DNA of 64,000 nucleotides from Roseomonas sp. Its GTDB lineage: Bacteria > Pseudomonadota > Alphaproteobacteria > Acetobacterales > Acetobacteraceae. Location of the stretch: the NCBI GenBank assembly GCA_020249775.1, contig JADCFA010000002.1:1-64000 (forward strand), in the 5' to 3' direction. Every line of letters starts with the position of its first letter. Within the stretch, counting starts at the first letter, position 1. The translations under genes and the position numbers were made by a program. Positions 19,264 to 28,614 of the stretch are shown here, in pieces. The notes under the pieces were generated by a model. That model ran no database searches and was not told the DNA's origin. It was given only the letters and a program-made list of their open reading frames with translations.

Positions 19264-20088
19264 ATGAATTACCGCCACGCCTTTCACGCCGGCAACCACG
19301 CGGATTGCCTGAAGCATGCGCTGCTGCTTGCCCTACTGGCGGCGCTCAAGCGCAAGCCCACGCCCTTTGCCGTGCTGGATACCCATGCAGGCTGCGGCAT
19401 TTATGATCTTGCCGCTGCGGAAGCCGCGCGCACCGGTGAAGCCGCACGTGGTGCGCTACGCTTGGCCGGAAACACCAACCCCGCGCTGGCGCCCTTTCTG
19501 GCAGCGCTGCAACAGGCGGGCTTGCCGGCCTGCTATCCGGGCTCTCCGGCGTTGATCCGCGCCGCGCTCCGGCCCCAAGACCGTCTGATGGCGGTGGAGC
19601 TTCACCCGGAAGATCACGCCAAGCTGAAGGCGCATTTCAAGCGCGATACGCAAACTGCCGTGCATAGGCGTGACGCCTGGGAAGCTTTGCGCGCGCTGAC
19701 GCCCTTTCCTGAAAGGCGTGGATTGGTGCTGATTGATCCACCCTTCGAACAGGAAGGTGATTACGGCCGCATCACTGAAGCCATGGCGCTGCTCCGCCAT
19801 CGCTTTCGCGCTGCCATCATTGCCGCTTGGTATCCTATCAAGCATCGCGCGCCGGTGCGCGGCTTTCACCATGCGCTGATGGAAGCCGGCATCGCCCCCT
19901 TGCTCGCCGCCGAATTATGGCTGCGGGAGCCGACAGACCCGCAAAGGCTGAATGGCAGCGGCCTGGTGGTGGCCAATCCGCCGCAAGGCTTTGCGGAAGA
20001 TGCCGCGGAAATCCTTCCCGCCCTGCTGCATGGCCTTGGTGCGGCTGAAGCGGGCGCGGGCAGCGCCGTGACATGGCTGAAGCCATGA
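19264..20088 (+). CDS. rlmJ: 23S rRNA (adenine(2030)-N6)-methyltransferase RlmJ
   Basis: MNYRHAFHAGNHADCLKHALLL, LDTHAGCGIYDL, LVLIDPPFEQEGDY. Confidence 0.92.
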   Translation: MNYRHAFHAGNHADCLKHALLLALLAALKRKPTPFAVLDTHAGCGIYDLAAAEAARTGEAARGALRLAGNTNPALAPFLAALQQAGLPACYPGSPALIRAALRPQDRLMAVELHPEDHAKLKAHFKRDTQTAVHRRDAWEALRALTPFPERRGLVLIDPPFEQEGDYGRITEAMALLRHRFRAAIIAAWYPIKHRAPVRGFHHALMEAGIAPLLAAELWLREPTDPQRLNGSGLVVANPPQGFAEDAAEILPALLHGLGAAEAGAGSAVTWLKP

Positions 20089-21068
20089 AAGATCACATCG
20101 CCATCATGGGCGCCGGCGCCTGGGGCACCGCACTCGCCATTCAGGCGGATCGTGCAGGGCAGCGCGCCATTCTCTGGGCGCGCGATCCGGCGCGCGCGGC
20201 ACTGATCCACCAAAGCCGCGCGAATGAACGGCTACTGCCAGGGGTTAGCCTGCCTGATGGCATCAGCGTCACCGCCGATGCCGGGCAAGCGCTGGACGGT
20301 GCGGCTCTGATTCTGTTGGTGGTACCGGCGCAGTCGCTGCGCCCGGTGCTGCAAAGCCTGCCACCGCTGCCTGCCCCAGTGCTGATCTGCGCCAAGGGGG
20401 TTGAGGCAGGCAGCCTGCTTCTACCGCTTGAAATCCTGGCGGAGACGCATCCGGGCGCCTCGGCTGGCGTGCTGAGCGGCCCCAATTTCGCCCATGAAAT
20501 CGCCCGTGGGCTGCCGGCCGCTGCTGTTGTCGCCAGTCATGATGCAGGCTTGCGTGCGCTTGGCGTGGCGCGGCTTGGGTCGGCCGGATTTCGGCTTTAT
20601 GGCGGCGATGATCCGGTGGGCGCCGAAACTGGCGGCGCGGCCAAGAATGTGATTGCGATTGCCGCCGGCGCGGTGATGGGCGCGGGCCTTGGGGAGAATG
20701 CGCGCGCGGCGTTGATCACGCGTGGCCTTGCGGAAATCGCGCGCCTGGCTTTGGCCTTGGGGGGTCGCGCAGATACGGTTGCGGGGCTTTCTGGCCTTGG
20801 CGATTTGCTGCTGACCGCAACGGGTGCGGGCAGCCGCAATACGTCGCTCGGCATCGCGCTTGGGCGCGGCGAAAGCCTCAGCGAAATTCTTGCTGCACGG
20901 CAGGGGGTGACGGAGGGGGTGAGCACCGCTCCGGCGCTGGTGGCACGCGCGGCAAAGCTTGGCGTTGATTTGCCGATTTGCGCGGCGGTGGCGGAATTGG
21001 TGCGCGGCAGGGTGACGGTGCAGGAAGCCGTGGCACGGTTGCTTGCTCGGCCGCAGCGAGATGAATAG
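20085..21068 (+). CDS. gpsA: NAD(P)-dependent glycerol-3-phosphate dehydrogenase
   Basis: IAIMGAGAWGTALAIQ, SGPNFAHEIARGLPAA, GAAKNVIAIAAG, GLSGLGDLLLT; ATGA overlap with rlmJ stop. Confidence 0.93.
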   Translation: MKDHIAIMGAGAWGTALAIQADRAGQRAILWARDPARAALIHQSRANERLLPGVSLPDGISVTADAGQALDGAALILLVVPAQSLRPVLQSLPPLPAPVLICAKGVEAGSLLLPLEILAETHPGASAGVLSGPNFAHEIARGLPAAAVVASHDAGLRALGVARLGSAGFRLYGGDDPVGAETGGAAKNVIAIAAGAVMGAGLGENARAALITRGLAEIARLALALGGRADTVAGLSGLGDLLLTATGAGSRNTSLGIALGRGESLSEILAARQGVTEGVSTAPALVARAAKLGVDLPICAAVAELVRGRVTVQEAVARLLARPQRDE

Positions 21069-21116
21069 CGCAAGGCAGCCTCGCCAATCGCGGCAGATCG
21101 GGTCTAGCCTTCCCGG

Positions 21117-21854
21117 ATGCCTCCCAAGGCCGCCCGCGCATCGCGCGCCATCCTCATCACCCGCCCGGAACCGGGCGCGGCGGAAACCGCCCGGGCGCTT
21201 TCCGCGCTTGGCTGGCGCCCGGTATTGGCCCCGGCGCTTACTCTTGCCGCACTGCCCTTCAAGCCCCCGTCAGGCTGCCAGGCATTGGTCCTCACCAGCC
21301 GCGCCGCAGCCCGCGCGCTGCCCCCTGCCGCGCTGCCGGTGATTGCCGTGGGTGAAGCGACCGCCGCCGAGGCCCGCGCACGCGGTTTTACCGATGTGGA
21401 AGCGGCGGCGGGCGATGCGGCGGCGCTGGCCGCGCTGATCAGCGCAACCCGCCGCCCTGAAGCTGGTGCGCTATGTCTTGCCGTTGGTGAGGGCTATGCG
21501 CTTGACCTTGCCGCTGCTTTGCGCGCCAAGGGCTTTCGCGTCATGCGCCGTGTCGTCTATGCCGCGCGCCCAAGCGCAAACCTGCCGGGGCAAGCACAAC
21601 AAGCCTTGCGGGATAGCGGCATTCACGCAGCGCTTTTCACCTCACCCCGGCTTGCGCGCGAAACCATCCGATTGCTGCGCAAAGCGGGGCTTGCACCGGC
21701 GGCGAAACGCATCATCGCCATTGCGCTCAGCCCGCGCATCGCGGCCAGCCTTGGCGCCCTGCCCTGGGCGGAAATCCGCACCGCCGCGCGCCCGGACCAA
21801 GCCGCTTTGCTTGCATGCCTTGGCCACGCGGATGTGCTAGGTTCCGCTTCATGA
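21117..21854 (+). CDS. hemD: Uroporphyrinogen-III synthase
   Basis: ILITRPEPGAAETARAL, LVLTSRAAARAL, VGEATAAEARARGF, FTSPRLARE; followed by hemX- and hemY-like genes. Confidence 0.85.
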   Translation: MPPKAARASRAILITRPEPGAAETARALSALGWRPVLAPALTLAALPFKPPSGCQALVLTSRAAARALPPAALPVIAVGEATAAEARARGFTDVEAAAGDAAALAALISATRRPEAGALCLAVGEGYALDLAAALRAKGFRVMRRVVYAARPSANLPGQAQQALRDSGIHAALFTSPRLARETIRLLRKAGLAPAAKRIIAIALSPRIAASLGALPWAEIRTAARPDQAALLACLGHADVLGSAS

Positions 21855-22963
21855 GCGATACCTCCCCCGCCCCCAAGCGCCGCCTTGACCCGCTATTGCT
21901 GCCGCTTTTCGCAGGTGGCGCGGTGCTGGTCCTGGCCCTTGCCTGGCTGATCATCACGCCACGACCAAGCGCTCCGGCCCTGCCCAACCTGGCCCCGCTG
22001 GAAGCACGGCTTGGCGCCTTGGAAGCGCGCCCCGGCTTCAACCCGGCGCCGTTCGAAACACGCATCACCGCGCTGGAAGCGCGGCCGCGCGCCACCGCCG
22101 CCCCTGATCTGGCACCGCTCTTCCAAAGGCTTGAAGCGCTGGAAGCCCGGCTTGGCGTGCTGGAATCCCGCCCGGCGCCAAGCCTGGATCTATCCAGCCT
22201 AGCCCCGCGCACCCTGGCCGAGACCCTGGCAACGCGGCTCGACCGCGTGACAGAACGACAGGACGCCCTTGCCGCCCGGTTGCAAGCCGCCGATGCCGAG
22301 GCTTTGCGCCGGACCGAAGACCTCGCGCGCAGCCTGCTTGTCCGCCTGGAAGCCGCCGAAAAACTGGAAGCCGAACGCATCGCCGCGGCAGGAGCGGCCA
22401 TGGAACGCCGCTTGGCCGGTGCCGAATCTGCGCTTGCTGCCCGCATGCAAGCCCTAGAAACAGCACAGTCGCGGATCGCGGCGATTGAGGCGCGGACCAA
22501 TCGCGTACAAGCCATTGCAGCCTTGCGCGCCCGACTGGATGCGGGGCAGGCGCTCGGACCCACGCTCACGCCTTTCCCCAATCCACCGGCGGCGCTCAGC
22601 CGTTTTGCCTCGGCCAGCCCGCCCACGGAAGCGGGGCTTCGCCTTGGCTTCGAAGACGCAGCCCGCATCGCCCGCGCCGCGAGTGAACCCGCGCGCGAAG
22701 GCCAATCCATTCTGGAAAGTGCTTCCGCCCGCTTGGCCGGGCTGATCACCATTCGGCGCGGTGAGACAATCATCTGGGGCGATGAGGCTGCCGCCGCCTT
22801 GGAAGCCGCGCGCCGCGCCCTGGAAGCGGGCGATCTGCCGGGCGCGCTTGCCAGGCTTGCCCCCCTGCCGCCCGCCGCCCGTGCCGCGCTTGGCGCATGG
22901 GAAGCGGATGCCCAGGCGCTGCTCGCGGCACGCGCTGCCATCATCACCCTGGCCGGGGGCTGA
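21851..22963 (+). CDS. Mitofilin/HemX-like membrane protein with coiled coil
   Basis: Single N-terminal TM, long LEAR-type coiled coil, C-terminal mitofilin-like region; overlaps hemD by 4 nt. Confidence 0.75.
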   Translation: MSDTSPAPKRRLDPLLLPLFAGGAVLVLALAWLIITPRPSAPALPNLAPLEARLGALEARPGFNPAPFETRITALEARPRATAAPDLAPLFQRLEALEARLGVLESRPAPSLDLSSLAPRTLAETLATRLDRVTERQDALAARLQAADAEALRRTEDLARSLLVRLEAAEKLEAERIAAAGAAMERRLAGAESALAARMQALETAQSRIAAIEARTNRVQAIAALRARLDAGQALGPTLTPFPNPPAALSRFASASPPTEAGLRLGFEDAARIARAASEPAREGQSILESASARLAGLITIRRGETIIWGDEAAAALEAARRALEAGDLPGALARLAPLPPAARAALGAWEADAQALLAARAAIITLAGG

Positions 22964-22969
22964 GGCGCC

Positions 22970-24217
22970 ATGCGCAAGGCGCTTTTGCTGCTGGCAGCGC
23001 TGGTTGCCGTTGCAGCGCTCACGCTTTGGCTGCTCCGGCTTGGCGGTTCGGTGGAAATTCGCGCGGGCGAATTCTGGATCGGCCTGCCCGTGCCGGTGGC
23101 AGCCGCGCTTTTGGCGCTTGGCTTTATTCTGCTGCATGGCGGTTTGCGGCTTTGGGCCTGGTCTCGCGGCGTACCGGGCAGGATGGGGCTGCGCCGCGCC
23201 GCCCGGCGCCGCGCGGATGGCGATGCGGCCATCACCCGCGCCCTGATTGCGCTTGGCGCCGGCACCGCCCCGCGCGCCTTGGAAGAAACCCGCCGCGCCC
23301 GTGCGCTGCTAGGCGATACGCCGCAAACCCTATTGTTGGCTGCCGAGGCTGAGAAACTCGCAGGCAAGGAAGACGCTGCCGCCGCGATTTTCAAGAAATT
23401 GTCAGAAGATTCTGGGGCGCGCTTCTTGGGCTTGCGTGGGTTGTTGCGCCAGGCGATGCAACGCGAGGATTGGCCCGAAGCCCAGCGCCTGGCGCGGGAA
23501 GCTGAGGCGACGCAACCAGGTGCGGCGTGGCTTCGCGAAGAACGCCGGCTGCTCGCGGAACGGACACGGGATTGGCGTGAAGCCTTGGCCTTGACCCCGC
23601 CCGATGGGCCACGCGCTGCCTTTGCCCTGGCAGCCGCAGCGGCGGAACCCGATGCGTCCAAGGCGGCAGAATTGGAAAAACAAGCGGTTGCCGCCGATGC
23701 GAGATTTACCCCGGCGGCTTTGGCGCAGGCGGCGCGGCTGATGGCGGCGGGCAGCCAGCGCCGTGCGCGCAATGTGTTGGAAGCGGCCTGGAATGCCGCG
23801 CCGCATCCTGATTTGGGCACCGCCTGGATCGAAGCCGTGCCGGCACCGCTCGCCCGCGTGAAGGCGGTGGAAGACCTGACGCATCGCAACCCAACCCATC
23901 CCGAAGCGCGGCTTTTGATGGCGCGTGTGGCGCTGGCGGCAGGGCTGACAGGGCGTGCGCGCAGCGAATTGGATGGCTTGCTCTCAAGCGGTGCGGCGGA
24001 TCGGCGGGCCTTTCTGCTTTTCGCGGAATTGGAGCGCGCGGAACATGGCGATAGCGCCGAAGGCCGCGCGGCAGAGGCTGCTTGGCTCCGTGAAGCCGCC
24101 AATGCTGTCGGCGCGCCGCGCTGGCGCTGCGATGCCTGCGGGGCGGAACACAGCGCCTGGAAGCCCGATTGTGCGGCTTGTGGCGCGCTTGGGCGCATCG
24201 GCTGGTCGCGCAACTGA
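22970..24217 (+). CDS. hemY: HemY-like TPR membrane protein with C-terminal Cys4 zinc-ribbon-like motif
   Basis: Two N-terminal TMs, TPR-like Ala-rich repeats, C-terminus WRCDACGAEHSAWKPDCAACGALGRIGW. Confidence 0.8.
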   Translation: MRKALLLLAALVAVAALTLWLLRLGGSVEIRAGEFWIGLPVPVAAALLALGFILLHGGLRLWAWSRGVPGRMGLRRAARRRADGDAAITRALIALGAGTAPRALEETRRARALLGDTPQTLLLAAEAEKLAGKEDAAAAIFKKLSEDSGARFLGLRGLLRQAMQREDWPEAQRLAREAEATQPGAAWLREERRLLAERTRDWREALALTPPDGPRAAFALAAAAAEPDASKAAELEKQAVAADARFTPAALAQAARLMAAGSQRRARNVLEAAWNAAPHPDLGTAWIEAVPAPLARVKAVEDLTHRNPTHPEARLLMARVALAAGLTGRARSELDGLLSSGAADRRAFLLFAELERAEHGDSAEGRAAEAAWLREAANAVGAPRWRCDACGAEHSAWKPDCAACGALGRIGWSRN

Positions 24218-24284
24218 AGTACTGCACCTTGCCCGATGGCGCGGGCGCTGTATGGAGGCGCCAGGATTTGACAAGGAATTGGCC

Positions 24285-24989
24285 ATGGCCCTGACCCCCG
24301 CCCAAAAGACCGCGCTTGAAGCGGTTACCACCGCAACGCTGACCACCGTTCTGCTGAAGAAGGGCGTTCGCTTCTGCTACATCGCGGGATCGAACCCGAT
24401 CGTGCCCGGGGATCGCCGCCGTATTGTGGGGCCCGCCTTCACGCTCCGCTTCACGCCGACGCGGGAAGATTTGGCAACGGTGGATAGCTGGTCCTCACCA
24501 CGTTCCACGCGCGCCGCGATTGAAGAAATGCCGGCGGGCTGCGTGGCTGTGGCTGATGCGATGGGCAGCAAGGCGGCTGGCATTTTCGGCGATATCCTGT
24601 GTGCGCGTATGGCGAGAAAGGGTGTCGCCGGGCTGGTGACAGATGGCGTGGTGCGTGATGGCGCGGGCGTGATCGGCACGGGCTTGCCGGTTTATTGCCA
24701 GGGCTATGTGGCGCCAGCTTCTGTGGCCGCGCTGAATTTCGTGGGCTGGCAGGAAACCATTGGCTGCGGCGGTGTCACCGTTGTGCCGGGCGACATCATT
24801 GTGGCGGATGCCGATGGCGCGGTGGTGATACCGCAAGCGCTGCTGGATGCCGTGGTGGAAGCCGCGGTGGAACAGGAACGGCTGGAAGCTTGGATCATGG
24901 AAGAAGTGGGCAAGGGCCTGCCGCTACCGGGGCTCTATCCGCCGAATGCGGAAACCAAGGCGCGGTATGAGGCAAGCCGCAAGGGTTGA
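24285..24989 (+). CDS. RraA-like / HMG aldolase-family protein
   Basis: GPAFTLRFTPTRED, GDILCARMARKGVAGLVTDGVVRDGAG, GDIIVADADGAVVIP. ORF extends to 23955; M at 24285 chosen. Confidence 0.88.
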   Translation: MALTPAQKTALEAVTTATLTTVLLKKGVRFCYIAGSNPIVPGDRRRIVGPAFTLRFTPTREDLATVDSWSSPRSTRAAIEEMPAGCVAVADAMGSKAAGIFGDILCARMARKGVAGLVTDGVVRDGAGVIGTGLPVYCQGYVAPASVAALNFVGWQETIGCGGVTVVPGDIIVADADGAVVIPQALLDAVVEAAVEQERLEAWIMEEVGKGLPLPGLYPPNAETKARYEASRKG

Positions 24990-24992
24990 TCC

Positions 24993-26030
24993 TTACGCGG
25001 CTGTCTCCTCGTCTTCCTCACCGCGTCCAATCAGATTGAGTGCCCGGCCCCTGATGCCCTGAAGCCCAAGCGCATGGATCAGCGCATCTTCGCGCCCATG
25101 CGTCACCCATACCTCCTGCGCGCCGGTCTCCGCGCAGGTTGCCAGCAGCTCATCCCAATCGGCGTGATCGGAAATCACCAGCGGCAATTCCACACCACCC
25201 TGGCGCGCGCGTTGCCGCACCCCCATCCAGCCCGAGGCATTGGCAACCACCGGTTCCGCAAGCCGCCTTGCCCAGCGATCGGCAATGGCTGAAGGAGGGG
25301 CAAGTACAATCGCACCCTTCAGCGCATCCTTGCGCGCCACCGTGGCGCCGCGCAGCGAACCAAGCGGGATGCCCAATGCCTCATAAACATCGCAAAGTCC
25401 CTGATGCGAGCCATGTAAATGGATCGGGCGATCATAGCCCGCCTGGCGCAGCATGCGGATCAGGCGCTGGCATTTGCCGAGCGCATAGCAGCCAATCACA
25501 TGGGTGCGTTCGGGGAATAGCGCGGCGGAACGCAACAGGCGGGCAATCTCCCCCATCGCATCCGGGTGGCGGAATACTGGCAGCGCGAAAGTTGCTTCCG
25601 TGATGAACACATCGCAGCGTTCAACTTCAAACGCAGTGCAGCTTGGATCAGCGCGGCGCTTGTAATCGCCGGAAACCACCACGCGGCTGCCTCGCCATTC
25701 GAGCGCGATCTGCGCTGAGCCCAGCACATGCCCCGCCGGGCGCAGCCAAAGCTTCACGCCCTTGATAGTAATCACCTCCCCATAGCGCAGCGCCTGGTGC
25801 GTGGCGCCAGCGCGGCCATCGCCGAGCCGCGCGGTCATGATGGCGAGTGTCTCCGGCGTGGCGAGCACCGCCGCATGACCGGGGCGCGCATGGTCCGAAT
25901 GGCCATGGCTGATCACGGCGCGATCCACGGCACGCAGCGGGTCAATGAAAAACCCACCCGGTTCGCAGAATAGGCCCGCAGGGGTCACTTTCAGCCAGGT
26001 CTCGGGATGGGGGGCGGTGGTGAAGGCCAT
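24993..26030 (-). CDS. Ligase-associated DNA exonuclease (metallo-beta-lactamase fold)
   Basis: VISHGHSDHARPGHAAVLATPET, KLWLRPAGHVLGSAQIALEW, VVSGDYKRRADPSC. Confidence 0.88.
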   Translation of the reverse strand: MAFTTAPHPETWLKVTPAGLFCEPGGFFIDPLRAVDRAVISHGHSDHARPGHAAVLATPETLAIMTARLGDGRAGATHQALRYGEVITIKGVKLWLRPAGHVLGSAQIALEWRGSRVVVSGDYKRRADPSCTAFEVERCDVFITEATFALPVFRHPDAMGEIARLLRSAALFPERTHVIGCYALGKCQRLIRMLRQAGYDRPIHLHGSHQGLCDVYEALGIPLGSLRGATVARKDALKGAIVLAPPSAIADRWARRLAEPVVANASGWMGVRQRARQGGVELPLVISDHADWDELLATCAETGAQEVWVTHGREDALIHALGLQGIRGRALNLIGRGEEDEETAA

Positions 26031-26079
26031 GTGGTTCCGGTCTTGCGTCGGCGGCGTGTCGCGCCATAGATAGCGCTGA

Positions 26080-28614
26080 ATGCGAACATTACCAGAACCT
26101 TTTGCCGGCTGGTTTGCGGCGCGTGGCTGGCAGCCGCGCCCGCATCAGCTTGCTGTTCTGGATGCCATAGCGGGCGGTGAGCACGCGCTGCTGGTGGCGC
26201 CGACCGGCGGCGGCAAGACGCTGGCGGGGTTTCTGCCAACACTTCTGGATTTGGCCACCACCCCGCGGGAGGGGTTGCACACGCTCTATATCTCCCCACT
26301 CAAGGCGTTGGCGGTGGATATCGCGCGCAATCTGATGGCGCCGATTGGCGATATGGCATTGCCCATTCGCGTCGAAACCCGCACCGGCGATACGCCAGCC
26401 AATCGCCGTGCGCGGCAACGCGCCGCACCCCCGCATATCCTGCTGACCACGCCGGAAAGCCTGACGCTGTTGCTCTCCCAACCGGACGCTGCCGAATTCT
26501 TCGCCGGGCTTGGCGGTATCATCATTGATGAAATCCATGCGCTGGCTGGCACCAAGCGCGGGGATCAATTGGCGCTTTGCCTGTCTCGTTTGGCGGTGCT
26601 GACGCCGGGTGCCAAACGCATCGGGCTTTCCGCGACCGTGGCCGTGCCGGACGCCTTGCGTGCCTGGCTGGCGCCGGATGCGCAAGCGGGGTCGGTGCGG
26701 CTGATCACGGCGGAAGGCGGCGCGGCGCCGGTATTTGATCTGCAATTGCCCGAAGGTCATTTGCCCTGGGGCGGGCATATGGGCCTGGCTTCCATGCCCG
26801 AAGTCTATCAGCGCATCGAAGCCGCGCGGGTCACCATTGTCTTCGTCAATACGCGCGCCCAGGCTGAACTTTGCTTCGCAGCTCTTTGGCGGCTGAATGA
26901 AGCGGCGCTGCCGATCGCGCTTCATCACGGCAGTCTTGAAATTGACCAGCGCCGCAAGGTGGAAGCGGCCATGGCGGCGGGCAAGCTGCGCGCGGTGGTC
27001 GCCACCGCCTCACTCGATCTCGGCATTGATTGGGGCGATGTGGATCAGGTGATCCAGATCGGCGCACCCAAGGGTGTTGCGCGGTTGTTGCAACGCGTCG
27101 GCCGCGCCAATCACCGCATGGATGAAGCCTCGCGCGCCGTGCTGGTCCCGGCCAATCGGTTTGAGGTGATTGAGTGCGTCGCTGCCATGGAAGCCGCGGC
27201 GGCGGGCAAATTGGATGGCGACCCACCACGCCCGGGCGGGCTGGATGTGCTGGCGCAGCATGTGCTGGCCATGGCCTGCCATGCGCCGTTTCATCCGGAT
27301 GCGTTGTATTCAGAGGTGATCCGCGCCGCGCCCTATGCCGCCCTCACGCGGCGCGATTTCGATGATGTGGTGCGCTTTGTCGAAGATGGCGGCTATGCCT
27401 TGGCGGCTTATGAACGTTTCCGCCGGCTGTTTCGCGATTCCGAAGGCCGGCTGCATATCCGTGATGCGCGTGTGGCGCGGCAATTTCGCCTGAACCTTGG
27501 CACCATCGTCGAAACCCCAATGATCAAGGTGCGCATGCGCGGTGGCGGCACTTTGGGGGAGGTGGAGGAATGGTTTGTCTCCACCCTTGCCGCCGGCGAT
27601 TGCTTTCTGTTTGCGGGCCAGGTGGTGCGCTATGAAAGGCTTGACCCTGCGGCGGTAATTGTCAGCCCCGGCGGCGGCGATGAACCGCGGGTGCCGGTTT
27701 ATGCCGGCAGCCGCATGCCGCTCACCACCTGGCTTGCCGCACGCGTACGCGCGATTTTGCATGACCCTGCGCGTTGGGCGCATTTGCCGGCACCGGTGCA
27801 GGAATGGCTGAAGCTGCAAACCCTGCGGAGCGAATTGCCGCCATCCGATGGGCTTTTGGTTGAAACCTTCCCGCGTGGCGGGCGTTGGTTCCTGGTGGCC
27901 TACACCTTTGAAGGGCGCCTCGCGCATCAGACCCTTGGGCTTTTGGTGACCAAGCGCATGGAACGGCTTGGCATGGGGCCGCTTGGTTATGTCGGCACGG
28001 ATTATGTGCTGGCGATCTGGTCCGCCTTTGAACCAACCGGCGTTGAGAGGCTATTCGCCGAAGACATATTGGGCGATGAGATGGAAGAATGGCTCGCGGA
28101 ATCCTCCATGCTGCGGCGGAGTTTCCGCAATATCGCAACCATTGCGGGCTTGCTTGAAAAACACCATCCGGGGGCGGAGAAATCCGGCCGGCAAATGACC
28201 ATGAATGCGGATTTGATTTATGATGTGCTGCGCCGGCATGAACCGGATCACATTCTTTTGCGCGCGACGCGCGAAGAAGCCGCGCGCGGCCTCACGGATG
28301 TGGCGCGCATCGCGTCCCTTCTCTCGCGCATTCAGGGGCGCATCACGCATCGCGCGCTGCCGCGGGTTTCACCATTCGCCGTGCCAGCCCTGATCGAAGA
28401 AGGTCGCGAATGGGTAGCCGGCGGCGCTGAGGATGCTTTGCTGGCAGAAGCCGCCGCGCTGGTGGCGGATGCCACCGATGGTGCCGAAGAATTTGGCGAG
28501 ACGCTCGCCGATGTAACCGATGGCATCATCACGCGCGGTGCCTCGGCACGGTCCAAACCGCGTGATGCGCGGCGGTCGCGCTTTATCCGTTCCGCTCCAA
28601 GGCGCGCCTCATGA
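26080..28614 (+). CDS. Ligase-associated DEXH-box helicase (Lhr-like)
   Basis: LLVAPTGGGKTLAGFLPTL, IIIDEIHALAGTKRGDQLALCLSRL, IGLSATVAVPDALRAWL, QRVGRANHR. Confidence 0.92.
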   Translation: MRTLPEPFAGWFAARGWQPRPHQLAVLDAIAGGEHALLVAPTGGGKTLAGFLPTLLDLATTPREGLHTLYISPLKALAVDIARNLMAPIGDMALPIRVETRTGDTPANRRARQRAAPPHILLTTPESLTLLLSQPDAAEFFAGLGGIIIDEIHALAGTKRGDQLALCLSRLAVLTPGAKRIGLSATVAVPDALRAWLAPDAQAGSVRLITAEGGAAPVFDLQLPEGHLPWGGHMGLASMPEVYQRIEAARVTIVFVNTRAQAELCFAALWRLNEAALPIALHHGSLEIDQRRKVEAAMAAGKLRAVVATASLDLGIDWGDVDQVIQIGAPKGVARLLQRVGRANHRMDEASRAVLVPANRFEVIECVAAMEAAAAGKLDGDPPRPGGLDVLAQHVLAMACHAPFHPDALYSEVIRAAPYAALTRRDFDDVVRFVEDGGYALAAYERFRRLFRDSEGRLHIRDARVARQFRLNLGTIVETPMIKVRMRGGGTLGEVEEWFVSTLAAGDCFLFAGQVVRYERLDPAAVIVSPGGGDEPRVPVYAGSRMPLTTWLAARVRAILHDPARWAHLPAPVQEWLKLQTLRSELPPSDGLLVETFPRGGRWFLVAYTFEGRLAHQTLGLLVTKRMERLGMGPLGYVGTDYVLAIWSAFEPTGVERLFAEDILGDEMEEWLAESSMLRRSFRNIATIAGLLEKHHPGAEKSGRQMTMNADLIYDVLRRHEPDHILLRATREEAARGLTDVARIASLLSRIQGRITHRALPRVSPFAVPALIEEGREWVAGGAEDALLAEAAALVADATDGAEEFGETLADVTDGIITRGASARSKPRDARRSRFIRSAPRRAS

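Noticed and set aside
21727-24213. 828-aa minus-strand ORF rich in Ala/Ser/Arg
   Set aside because: Antisense shadow of hemD, hemX-like and hemY; low-complexity composition typical of the reverse frame in high-GC DNA.
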